DNA from: Dysgonamonadaceae bacterium
GTDB taxonomy: Bacteria > Bacteroidota > Bacteroidia > Bacteroidales > Azobacteroidaceae
Reading direction: 5' to 3'
NCBI GenBank assembly: GCA_031260045.1
Contig: JAIRKO010000039.1
Coordinates: 58,210-122,209, forward strand
DNA: 64,000 nt
Shown: positions 9,563 to 17,864 of the stretch, in pieces
How positions within the stretch are numbered: the stretch's first letter is position 1
Layout of the letters: each line of letters opens with the position of its first letter
The notes under the pieces: generated by a model
The model's database searches: none
What the model was told of the DNA's origin: nothing
What the model saw: only the letters and a program-made list of their open reading frames with translations
Translations under genes and position numbers: made by a program

Positions 9563-10489
9563 ATGAAACACATCTTTTATCACTGTGCGCTTGCACTCGC
9601 CCTGTCTTCTTTCACTTCCTGTAAACAAAGCAAAAACGAACCGCAACCGCTGAAAGTCGGCGTCATGTCGTCTATGGATTATGTGCCTCTTGCCGTCGCC
9701 CGCGAAAAGGGACTTTTTGAAAAATACGGAGCGAAAGTGGAACTGCAAAAATTCTACTCTGCCAACGAACGCGACGCCGCCTTCCAAAGTGGTAATATTG
9801 ACGGAACGGTTATCGACTACACCGGCGCTATTCTGCAAAAAGCCGGCGGCGTGGATTTGAAAATTACTTCCGCCTGCAACGCGACTTTTTGCCTGATGAC
9901 AGCCGACACAACCATCCGACAAATCGATGATCTCAAAGGGAAAACCGTCAGCGTTGCCCGAAACACGGTGATTGATTTTTGCGTCGAAATGGCTTTGCAA
10001 TCCGCCGGAATTTCCGTCGACGAGATTGAAAAACAGGAAATCAACAAAATTCCCATCCGCTTGGAAATGTTGCTGAACGGAAAATCCGCTGCGACCGCTC
10101 TACCCGACCCTTTTATTTCGATTGCAACCATGAAAGGCGCTCATTCGATTGTTTGCATGGAAAATTTGGGTTACGCCGTAACGGGAATCATGTTTAAAAC
10201 CGCCGAAATTGAACGGAAAACGGCGGAAATCAAAGCCTTTTACGCGGCTTATAACGAAGCCGTAGATTACATCAAATCTCACCCAATCGAAGATATTCAA
10301 TCCATTTTAAAGGATGACATCGGGTTTCCCGAACCGCTACTATCCTCCGTCCGCTTGCCGGATTACACACACGCCGGAATGCCGCAGGAGAAAGACGTTC
10401 GCACCGTAACGCTGTGGCTACAGGGGAAAAAACTAATCCCCGAAAATTTCCCCGCCGAAAGCGTTTTAGACAATCAATTCATTCAATAA
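9563..10489 (+). CDS. ABC transporter substrate-binding lipoprotein, NMT1/SsuA-like (308 aa)
   Basis: Periplasmic binding lipoprotein of the NMT1/SsuA/TauA superfamily, whose members bind sulfonates, nitrate, taurine or thiamine precursors; the ligand here cannot be assigned. A signal peptide ends in a lipobox (SFTSC). The mature start LKVGVMSSMDYVPLAVAREKGLFEKYG is the classic fold opening, split here only for description. Residues 75-90 contain GNIDGTVIDY and the second lobe contains the LNGKSAATALPDP segment. The permease gene follows after 13 bp. No ATPase gene is adjacent. Confidence 0.88.
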   Translation: MKHIFYHCALALALSSFTSCKQSKNEPQPLKVGVMSSMDYVPLAVAREKGLFEKYGAKVELQKFYSANERDAAFQSGNIDGTVIDYTGAILQKAGGVDLKITSACNATFCLMTADTTIRQIDDLKGKTVSVARNTVIDFCVEMALQSAGISVDEIEKQEINKIPIRLEMLLNGKSAATALPDPFISIATMKGAHSIVCMENLGYAVTGIMFKTAEIERKTAEIKAFYAAYNEAVDYIKSHPIEDIQSILKDDIGFPEPLLSSVRLPDYTHAGMPQEKDVRTVTLWLQGKKLIPENFPAESVLDNQFIQ

Positions 10490-10502
10490 CCGCCAGCGCA
10501 AT

Positions 10503-11102
10503 ATGCATTTAGGCATACACGCTATCGTCAGCGCCTGTCGCATTCTTGAAGGTCTGTTTATCGCCCTGCTGATTGCCGTTCCAATCGGTCTGTTGTTGGC
10601 AAATTGTCCGAGAATAAATAAAATATGCAGTCCCCTGATCTATTTTACTTATCCCGTTCCCAAACTGGCGTTGCTGCCGATTGTGATGCTGAGCTTGGGC
10701 ATTGGCGAAGCGGCTAAAATCACCATGATCGTCCTGATTTTGGTATTCCAACTCATTGTGTCGATTAGGGATGCGACACTGCATATTCCGCAGGAAGAGT
10801 TTCACGCCGCGCTTTCGTTGGGAGCAAACAACCGGCAATTACTAATATGGATCACGCTTCCCGCCATTTTGCCCGCCGCGCTGACCGCCATTCGCGTAGC
10901 CATCGGAACAGCCACTTCGGTTTTGTTTTTTACCGAAACTTTCGGAACCGACAAAGGCATGGGGTTTTACATCGTCGATTCATGGATGCGTTTGGCTTAC
11001 GGGGAAATGTATGCAGGGATATTTGTTTTATCCCTGCTTGGGTTTATATTATTCTTTGCCGTAGATCTTTTGGAAAAGAAAGTTTGTAGGTGGAGAAATT
11101 AA
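10503..11102 (+). CDS. ABC transporter permease, short form (199 aa)
   Basis: Inner-membrane permease of the BPD_transp_1 family. It contains the EAA loop (EEFHAALSLGANNRQLLIW followed by ITLP) that docks the ATPase, and about five hydrophobic segments. Compared with SsuC-type permeases of about 260 residues, the first membrane segment and the periplasmic loop are missing at the N-terminus. A TAG lies 12 codons upstream in frame, so no longer ORF is available. Either the family member is naturally short or the 5' end has been lost. It is co-directional with the binding protein, but its ATPase is absent from the window. Confidence 0.85.
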   Translation: MHLGIHAIVSACRILEGLFIALLIAVPIGLLLANCPRINKICSPLIYFTYPVPKLALLPIVMLSLGIGEAAKITMIVLILVFQLIVSIRDATLHIPQEEFHAALSLGANNRQLLIWITLPAILPAALTAIRVAIGTATSVLFFTETFGTDKGMGFYIVDSWMRLAYGEMYAGIFVLSLLGFILFFAVDLLEKKVCRWRN

Positions 11103-11189
11103 GAGGTCAAAAAACCCGTCATCCCGCGCTTGAGACGCAACAACAACGATTTATAAATGATAATAATTATCTAATTTTTACAAAAAAAA

Positions 11190-12266
11190 ATGAAAACAAA
11201 ATTACTTTTACTCTTATGCATCTGCGCAACAAGTTTTACCTTATTCGCACAGGAAAACAAAGGAGTCGCAAAAAAATTAAAAGACGCTTTTACCAGCGAA
11301 GCCTTCCAATTGTACGGATACGGGCAAATCATCGACAACATCAGCGAACATCCCGATTTGGGAATAGAACGGACAACGGCGAATAACTCCTTTGACGTTG
11401 CCCGCGCAATCCTGTTTGCCATGGGGAAAATAGGGTCTCAAAAACAGTTCGGATACATGTTGATGTACGATTTCGGTCCCAACGCCTGCCTGCATGAATT
11501 GTACGGGGAATGGCTTCCGACAGACGCTGTCAACGTGCGGTTCGGACAGTTTAAAATACCGTTCACCATCGAAAACCCGATATCGCCGACCCAAATTGAA
11601 ACCATCTATTTCGGTCGCGGCGCCAGAGCCATGTCGGGCAGCGTGGGAGATTTTAATCAACAAGATATTAAAGGAAATATAGGCGGACCCAAAGTCGGGC
11701 GGGACGCAGGCTTGCAATTATCCGGTCGCCTATTCAAAAAGAACAATTTTTTCCGTATCGAATATTACGCCGGATTGTTCAACGGCACGGGCTTTAATAC
11801 CAAAGACAACAACAACCACAAGGATTTTATCGGAACGGTTTATTACCAACCCGTGAAAGATTTGCGAATCGGCGGCTCCGTCTATTCCGGAAAACTGAAT
11901 ACGCCTATTGACGGCGTGCCGGGAAATCATGTCCGCAACCTTTGGACGGTCGGCGCGGAATACAACAGCAGAAAATTTTACGCCCGTTCGGAATACATTG
12001 CGGGCAATAACGGCGGCTTGAAACGGGAAAACTATTACAGTTCAGCCGTTTGGAAGTTTTCGCCCAACAAGTGGGAAGCGTTGGGAAAATATGAATATTA
12101 CGATAAAGACAAGTCGGTTAAAAACGACGAAATCAGCGACATAACCGTAGGCATTAATTACTACCTCGCTTTTTCGACCCGTATTCAACTCAACTACATT
12201 TATACCGATAATAAAACGCTGGGAAAAAACAACGCCGTAGCGATGCAGTTGCAGTTGTTTTTTTAA
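11190..12266 (+). CDS. OprP/OprO-like outer-membrane porin (358 aa)
   Basis: Outer-membrane beta-barrel of the phosphate-selective porin O/P family. A signal peptide with cleavage near FAQE is followed by the characteristic LYGYGQIIDNISE opening, alternating amphipathic strands, and a terminal aromatic residue (QLQLFF at the C-terminus), the usual signal for barrel assembly. It is co-directional with the phosphatase and ABC genes and may supply the entry channel for their substrate. The gene ends a few bases from the convergent rpiB stop. Confidence 0.88.
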   Translation: MKTKLLLLLCICATSFTLFAQENKGVAKKLKDAFTSEAFQLYGYGQIIDNISEHPDLGIERTTANNSFDVARAILFAMGKIGSQKQFGYMLMYDFGPNACLHELYGEWLPTDAVNVRFGQFKIPFTIENPISPTQIETIYFGRGARAMSGSVGDFNQQDIKGNIGGPKVGRDAGLQLSGRLFKKNNFFRIEYYAGLFNGTGFNTKDNNNHKDFIGTVYYQPVKDLRIGGSVYSGKLNTPIDGVPGNHVRNLWTVGAEYNSRKFYARSEYIAGNNGGLKRENYYSSAVWKFSPNKWEALGKYEYYDKDKSVKNDEISDITVGINYYLAFSTRIQLNYIYTDNKTLGKNNAVAMQLQLFF

Positions 12267-12272
12267 TAATAA

Positions 12273-12710
12273 TTAATGATTAATAAAAGGAATTGTATCC
12301 ACTCGCTCCTGATGCCGCCCCCCTTCAAAAGGTGTGTTGAGGAAAATATCCGTCATTTTTTCAGATAAATTCGGAGCAAGGAAACGACCCGGCAGCGCAA
12401 GCACATTGGCATTGTTATGCAGCCGCGCCAGCCGGGCGATTTCTTCATTCCAGCACAATGCGGAACGAATGTGCCGGTGTTTGTTCAACGTCATGTTGAC
12501 GCCGTTTCCCGAACCGCAAACGGCAATGCCCATTTGAACTTCTTCGTCCTCAATCGCTTCTGCCAAGCGGTGTCCGAAAGAGGCATAATTAACGCTTTCG
12601 TTCGAGTAAGCCCCATAATCAATATAAGGAATATCCCGCTTATCCAGATAAATACGGATATGCTCTTTCAATTCAAAACCCGCATGGTCGGACGCCAGCC
12701 CGATTTTCAT
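12273..12710 (-). CDS. rpiB: Ribose-5-phosphate isomerase B (145 aa)
   Basis: Interconverts ribose 5-phosphate and ribulose 5-phosphate in the pentose phosphate pathway. The N-terminus KIGLASDHAGFELK, the active-site cysteine segment GIAVCGSGNGVNMTLNKH, the ARLHNNANVLALPGRF block and the C-terminal FEGGRHQERVD are all diagnostic. The start at 12710 matches the family N-terminus. An in-frame ATG at 12740 overlaps the tkt stop (TAATG) and could be used through translational coupling, adding 10 residues. A reading frame continuing further upstream is only the antisense-free overlap with tkt and is not a real extension. It forms an operon with tkt, the next enzyme of the same pathway. Confidence 0.95.
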   Translation of the reverse strand: MKIGLASDHAGFELKEHIRIYLDKRDIPYIDYGAYSNESVNYASFGHRLAEAIEDEEVQMGIAVCGSGNGVNMTLNKHRHIRSALCWNEEIARLARLHNNANVLALPGRFLAPNLSEKMTDIFLNTPFEGGRHQERVDTIPFINH

Positions 12711-12739
12711 CAACTGTTGCTCTTTTTCCATAACTTTCA

Positions 12740-14767
12740 TTACAGGTGAATTAGTTCCTTTACTTGCCGGTAAACATTTTCTCCCGTGAAGCCGAGTTTT
12801 TCGTCCAATACCTTGTAGGGCGCGGAGAAACCGAAAGAATTTAGTCCCCAGATTTTGCTGCCGTCGCCGACCAGACCCGCAAGCGTAATCGAAAGCCCCG
12901 CCGTCAGCCCAAAGATTTTTTTGCCTGGAATGATGACGGAGTCGCGGTATTCCTTCGGCTGTTCGCAGAAAAGCCCTTCCGACGGGGCGGAAACGATTCT
13001 CACCCGGTAACCGTCTTTCCGCAGCAAAGCCGCGCCTTCGACCAGCGTGGATACTTCCGAACCGGAAGCCAGCAAAATCACATCGGCATGTCCGTCGCAT
13101 TCGACCACATAAGCGCCTTTGGCAGTTTGCAGGGCTTCTTCGTAACGGTTGTTTCCGGCAGGCAAATCGGCGACATTTTGACGGGATAAAATCAATGCGG
13201 TAGGCGTATGCGTATTTTCCATCGCCAGTTTCCAAGCGGCGGTTGTTTCCTGCGTATCGGCGGGACGAAGCACCAAGACGGAATTGCGCCCCTTATGGTT
13301 TTTCAGTTTTTCCATCAGGCGGATTTGCGCTTCCTGTTCGACCGGTTCGTGGGTCGGACCGTCTTCGCCTACGCGGAAAGCGTCGTGCGTCCAGATATAT
13401 TTAACGGGCAATTCCATCAGGGCAGCCATCCGGATAGCCGGTTTCATGTAATCGGAAAAAATAAAAAATGTGCCGCAAGCCGCAATAACGCCGCCATACA
13501 AGGCAACGCCGTTGCAAATGCAAGCCATTGTCAGTTCGCTTACGCCCGAATGTAGGAACGCACCCGAAAAATCGTCGCGGGCGATGGCTTTTGTGTGGGC
13601 AAGGAAACCGTCGGTTTTGTCGGAATTGGACAAATCGGCGGAAGTAACAATCATGTTTTCCACCTGCCGCGACAACACGCTCAACACGGTGGCTGAAGCC
13701 GTGCGCGTAGCCTGATTGGGCTTTTGCACGATTGCCGCCCAGTCGATTTCCGGCATTTGTCCCGACAGCCAGCAGGCAAGTTTTTTTGCCGTTTCGGGAT
13801 GGGCTTTTTCCCATTCCGCTTGTTCGGCATGGCGGAGGGCGGCTATTTTTTTCAATTCTTCTTTCCGTTGGGCGTAAAGTTGTTCCGTTTCTTTGAAAAT
13901 CCGAAAAGGTTCGGCGGGATTTCCGTTGAGGTTTTCGACGGTTTTTTCAAACGACGCGCCTGCCGCGCTCAAAGGCATTCCGTGTGTGGCGCAGGTGTTT
14001 TCAAACGATGTGCCGTCGGCTTTGCGAGCGCCTTTTGCCATCACGGTTTTTCCGATGATTAAGACGGGGGAATGTCTGTTTTCCTGCGCCTGTTCCAACG
14101 CTTTTTCGATGGCTGCTGCGTTGTTTCCGTCAATTTCAATCACGTGCCATCCCCACGATTGGTATTTGAGGGCGGTATTTTCGGAAGTAACCGCATCGAC
14201 GGTGGTGGAAAGTTGCACGTTGTTGGCGTCGTAAAACATAATCAAGTTGTCCAATCCCAAATGACCGGCGATACGTCCTGCGCCCTGCGAAATTTCTTCC
14301 TGTATGCCTCCGTCGGAAATATAGGCGTAGATTTTTTGTTTGAGCGGGCGACCTGTTTTGGCGGCAAGGAATTTGGCGGCAATGGCAGCGCCTACGGCAT
14401 AGGTATGCCCCTGCCCCAGAGGACCGGAAGTGTTTTCTATCCCGCGCGCGACGTCCAGTTCGGGATGTCCCGGCGTGGCGCTGCCCCATTGGCGGAACTG
14501 TTTCAAATCGTCTACGGATAATTTGCCGGTAAACGCTAAAACCGCATACAGCATGGGCGACATGTGTCCGGGGTCTAAGAAAAATCGGTCGCGACCTTCC
14601 CAGCAAGGTTTTTCGGGGTCGTAAATCAGGAATTTACTGTATAAAACATTGATAAAATCAGCGCCTCCCATAGCGCCGCCGGGATGTCCCGATTGGGCTT
14701 TTTCGACCATCGCCGCCGATAAAATTCGGATGTTATCGGCTACGGAATTCATTATTTGAAGATTCAT
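12740..14767 (-). CDS. tkt: Transketolase (675 aa)
   Basis: Thiamine-diphosphate enzyme that moves two-carbon units in the non-oxidative pentose phosphate pathway. The N-terminal AKSGHPGGAMG-type block is present here as EKAQSGHPGGAMGGADF. GPLGQG with HTYAVGAA, the TPP/Mg2+ motif GGIQEE with the following N in MFYDANNVQL, and the pyrimidine-domain GEDGPTHEPVEQ are all visible. Length is normal. The first ATG at 14767 and the sixth codon ATG are both plausible starts. It is the upstream gene of a tkt-rpiB operon, and its stop overlaps an ATG of rpiB. Confidence 0.97.
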   Translation of the reverse strand: MNLQIMNSVADNIRILSAAMVEKAQSGHPGGAMGGADFINVLYSKFLIYDPEKPCWEGRDRFFLDPGHMSPMLYAVLAFTGKLSVDDLKQFRQWGSATPGHPELDVARGIENTSGPLGQGHTYAVGAAIAAKFLAAKTGRPLKQKIYAYISDGGIQEEISQGAGRIAGHLGLDNLIMFYDANNVQLSTTVDAVTSENTALKYQSWGWHVIEIDGNNAAAIEKALEQAQENRHSPVLIIGKTVMAKGARKADGTSFENTCATHGMPLSAAGASFEKTVENLNGNPAEPFRIFKETEQLYAQRKEELKKIAALRHAEQAEWEKAHPETAKKLACWLSGQMPEIDWAAIVQKPNQATRTASATVLSVLSRQVENMIVTSADLSNSDKTDGFLAHTKAIARDDFSGAFLHSGVSELTMACICNGVALYGGVIAACGTFFIFSDYMKPAIRMAALMELPVKYIWTHDAFRVGEDGPTHEPVEQEAQIRLMEKLKNHKGRNSVLVLRPADTQETTAAWKLAMENTHTPTALILSRQNVADLPAGNNRYEEALQTAKGAYVVECDGHADVILLASGSEVSTLVEGAALLRKDGYRVRIVSAPSEGLFCEQPKEYRDSVIIPGKKIFGLTAGLSITLAGLVGDGSKIWGLNSFGFSAPYKVLDEKLGFTGENVYRQVKELIHL

Positions 14768-14823
14768 TATTATATTATATTTGGGTTACAAAGTATGCGT
14801 TTACGTATAACTAAAACAAGGCG

Positions 14824-15699
14824 TTACGTTGTGCGTTGCGAGTTCTTGCGAATATTTCCCGGCGTATTCTTGAAATGCGTATTGCAAAACCGGATAAAAT
14901 TCGGATAATGGCTGAACTTGTAATCGCTGATAATACTTGATATTGGCTTTTCCCCTTCCGTCAATGCCCGTAGCACAAGGGCTTCCCGTTCCCTGCTAAT
15001 CCATTTAACGGGCGATTCCCCGTAAATCTCTTTGAACCGGTAGCGGAACGTATCCCTGTCCAGATGCGTGGCGGCGGCAAATTCTTCCACCGTAAACAGT
15101 TTATCGCGATTCCAGTTGACGACCATTTCAAAATCCACGTTGCTGTTGAAAGCCGGTTGAAACAGACGAGCAAGCGATTCGTCGGGGTAATAACTCCTCA
15201 ACAGAATAAGTAGTTCCTCCGTTTTGCATTGCGTATATTTTGCGCACAGCAGACCATTGTCCGTAACATTCCGGCAGTCGGACAGCAACGCCTGAATATG
15301 CCGATTGGTCTTTAGCGTGAAAAGTTCGCAATCTTCAAAATCGGGAAGTTCCACATTGTAGACGTCATACAGCAAACCCGTTGTGCGCCGGTGCAGGACG
15401 AGGAGTTTTTCATTGAGGGCGCAAACCGCCGATTGTGCGTTATCCGTGCAACGGATGCTGTAAGTTTCGCCGGACGGAATCAGGAAAAAATGCCCTTCCT
15501 CCACCGTCCGCAGTGTATTTCTATAAGAAACATCTATTTTCCCCTGCCGAACGAAAAAGAGAGAGGCGTATTTAGTCTCTCTGTCGATTCCATTTTTTGC
15601 CGTAAGGCATAAAAAGTCGATATTGGGTTTTTCTTGCGCCCTGCAATCATTACAGTGTGAAAAAAACTTCTTATCGACCGACTTTTTGCAGTTATTCAT
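14824..15699 (-). CDS. AraC-family transcriptional regulator (291 aa)
   Basis: One-component DNA-binding regulator. The C-terminal ~100 residues form the AraC double helix-turn-helix: VEEFAAATHLDRDTFRYRF for the first helix pair and the ISSIISDYKFSHYPNFIRFC segment for the second, ending near TPGNIRKN. The N-terminal region resembles a cupin-like sensory domain (EEGHFFLIPSGETYSI), and its ligand is unknown. It is divergent from the AAA-ATPase gene and has no obvious partner; the tkt-rpiB pair lies downstream on the same strand. Confidence 0.9.
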   Translation of the reverse strand: MNNCKKSVDKKFFSHCNDCRAQEKPNIDFLCLTAKNGIDRETKYASLFFVRQGKIDVSYRNTLRTVEEGHFFLIPSGETYSIRCTDNAQSAVCALNEKLLVLHRRTTGLLYDVYNVELPDFEDCELFTLKTNRHIQALLSDCRNVTDNGLLCAKYTQCKTEELLILLRSYYPDESLARLFQPAFNSNVDFEMVVNWNRDKLFTVEEFAAATHLDRDTFRYRFKEIYGESPVKWISREREALVLRALTEGEKPISSIISDYKFSHYPNFIRFCNTHFKNTPGNIRKNSQRTT

Positions 15700-15839
15700 C
15701 GCGTTTTTATTGTTAAATTCGATTGGCTAATCGACGCCGAATTGAATTGAGCGTGCGAAGGTAATTTGTTTTTTCCAAAATGACAAATGCAGGTGCATTT
15801 CGGCAAGGAGAAACGCACAAAAAATAAAAATAATAGCGT

Positions 15840-15911
15840 TTTGCCGTCCGAATAAAGACGCAAATCCGGTTTTTCCTTACTTACATCCATGCCAATTACT
15901 AAATTTTTCAT
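15840..15911 (-). pseudogene. IS110-family transposase N-terminal fragment
   Basis: The minus strand from ATG at 15911 encodes MKNLVIGMDVSKEKPDLRLY, the opening of IS110/IS116/IS902 transposases, where the first aspartate of the DEDD site lies in GxDVSK. The match stops after about 25 residues and the frame then reads unrelated hydrophobic sequence. No other part of the transposase is nearby, so this is a relic, not an active element. Confidence 0.7.
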
Positions 15912-15966
15912 ACTTTTGTTTTTGAAAAGGGCTTTTTGGAGTTGCATTATATTAATGAATAAAAAG

Positions 15967-17523
15967 ATGAAAAATTTACCGATAGGAACACAATCATTTG
16001 AGGTTCTACGTAATACCGGATGCGTATATGTAGATAAAACCGAAACGATTTATCGTATGACTCAGATGGGTAGGGTTTATTTCCTTGCCCGTCCGCGACG
16101 TTTTGGAAAATCGTTGCTGATAAGTACTTTGGAAGCGCTTTTTAAGGGACAGAAAACGTTGTTTGAGGGGCTTTATATTCACGATAAATGGGATTGGTCG
16201 AAACAGTATCCGACCGTCAGGATCGACTGGACGCTGATAGATCATTCCACGCCGGAAAAAATGGAAACCAGTATAGCGAGTTATCTAAAAGAATGCGCCC
16301 AAAAATATCAGATTGTATTAACAACAACATCGGCTCCCGACCGCTTCAGAGAACTGCTGACCGCTTTACATGAAAAAACCGGTCAAAAAGCGGTTGTGCT
16401 GATTGACGAATACGACAAACCGGTTACAAGTCATCTTTTTGATGACCAATTGGATGCCGTAAGAAGGGCGGTGCATGATTTTTATCAGATATTGAAAGGC
16501 TCTGACGAGCATTTGCAGTTTGTTTTCCTGACGGGCGTATCTAAATTTTCGGGACTTTCCGTTTTTTCCGCCCTAAACCATTTGAACGATATTACGCTGT
16601 ATGAACCGTTTGCTTCGATATGCGGATACACGCAGCAGGAATTGGAGTATAATTTTTCCGAATACCTGGATGACACCGCCGCGCATTTGGATATGACCAA
16701 AGAAGCTTTGCTGGATGATATCCGCTATTGGTACGACGGCTACACGTGGGACGGGAAAACGCCGGTGTATAACCCGTTTTCGACCTTGCTGTTTTTTTAT
16801 AATCGGCGTTTTACTACTTACTGGTTTGATACCGGAACGCCTACGTTTCTGATAGACGCCATTCAACGTCGCAACCGCGCGGATATTGTACTGGAACCTC
16901 TGACTGTGAGCGATACCGTACTAAAAGGATACAATCCGCCTGACATAGACGAAGTTCCTTTGCTGTTCCAAACCGGATACCTGACTATCAAACAGATAGA
17001 ACGGGACGATGAAACGCCTCTTTATACGCTCGGTATTCCTAATTTGGAAGTAAACAGGGCTTTCCTGAGCAGTTTGCTGGAAACGTATGGAAAATATCCC
17101 GGCTATCAGGTCGACAGTTTGCGCCGAACAATGGAGCGGCAAATTAACCATTGCGACGAAGCCGGTTTTGCGAGCAGCCTCGAAGTCATGACGGCTACGG
17201 TTCCTTATGAACTTCACCGTACCGATGAGGCGTATTATCACACAATGATGCTGATATGGATGCGGCTGCTCGGTTTCAGGATACACGGCGAAACGCCGAA
17301 CAATCGCGGACGCGCGGACGCCGTTTGGGAGCAGTCGGGACTGACTGTTATCGCCGAAATAAAATACCATGCCGAAAAAAAGACGGATGTGCTGCTGGAG
17401 GAAGCCATGACGCAGATACACGACCGCAGATACTACAATTCCTATACGGGGAGGATTATTTTGTTGGGAATTGCTTTTTCCGGAAAAGATGTCGGGTGTC
17501 GGATGGAGGAAATGCGTATTTAA
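15967..17523 (+). CDS. AAA-ATPase-like / PD-(D/E)XK nuclease family protein, copy 1 (518 aa)
   Basis: Member of the large Bacteroidetes family combining an N-terminal AAA-ATPase-like domain with a C-terminal PD-(D/E)XK nuclease-like domain; its biological role is not established. Visible are the P-loop-like RPRRFGKSLLIST near residue 40, Walker B VVLIDEYD near residue 145, FLTGVSKFSGLSVFSALN, and the C-terminal GRADAVW followed by VIAEIKYH, which provides the D...ExK nuclease signature. The start at 15967 matches the paralogue at 35.3-36.8 kb; an ATG at 15955 would add four residues. It follows an IS110 relic, which fits a mobile or accessory origin. Confidence 0.88.
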   Translation: MKNLPIGTQSFEVLRNTGCVYVDKTETIYRMTQMGRVYFLARPRRFGKSLLISTLEALFKGQKTLFEGLYIHDKWDWSKQYPTVRIDWTLIDHSTPEKMETSIASYLKECAQKYQIVLTTTSAPDRFRELLTALHEKTGQKAVVLIDEYDKPVTSHLFDDQLDAVRRAVHDFYQILKGSDEHLQFVFLTGVSKFSGLSVFSALNHLNDITLYEPFASICGYTQQELEYNFSEYLDDTAAHLDMTKEALLDDIRYWYDGYTWDGKTPVYNPFSTLLFFYNRRFTTYWFDTGTPTFLIDAIQRRNRADIVLEPLTVSDTVLKGYNPPDIDEVPLLFQTGYLTIKQIERDDETPLYTLGIPNLEVNRAFLSSLLETYGKYPGYQVDSLRRTMERQINHCDEAGFASSLEVMTATVPYELHRTDEAYYHTMMLIWMRLLGFRIHGETPNNRGRADAVWEQSGLTVIAEIKYHAEKKTDVLLEEAMTQIHDRRYYNSYTGRIILLGIAFSGKDVGCRMEEMRI

Positions 17524-17539
17524 CTCGAAACACGGCAAG

Positions 17540-17640
17540 GTCGAAACCCCACCGCGTCACCAGCGAAGCGGAGAAGCAATCCAGAATTGTATTGCGTGTT
17601 TTTTGGATTACTTCAGGCTTTGAAACCGGCAATGACGTGT
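17540..17640. repeat. Dispersed intergenic repeat copy
   Basis: This stretch contains 'ccaccgcgtcaccagcgaagcgg', described here as its parts 'ccaccgcgtc' and 'gcgaagcgg', plus 'gaagcaatccaga' and 'ggattacttcagg' in inverted relation. The rest of the 17524-17864 spacer is AT-rich, with a small GGCAG/CTGCC hairpin near 17815 and nothing else recognisable. Confidence 0.55.
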
Positions 17641-17864
17641 GCAATATTCAACCCATCCAAGGTGTTTTGCGACCATAATTATTTACCAAAATTAAAAAAT
17701 AAACTAATAATTTATAAATTTATGGCTTTAGTTGTTAGTTTTTTGAAAAAATATATGTAAATTTACCGAAATTTTTATCAAACGAAAATCACAGGTACAA
17801 AATTGAGTGCATTTCGGCAGGATGAACTGCCTGTAATACAACGTAAAATTATAAAATAAATATT

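Noticed and set aside
12741..13235. Long N-terminal extension of the rpiB frame
   Set aside because: It lies entirely within tkt in another frame and has no similarity to isomerases; the conserved RpiB start is at 12710.
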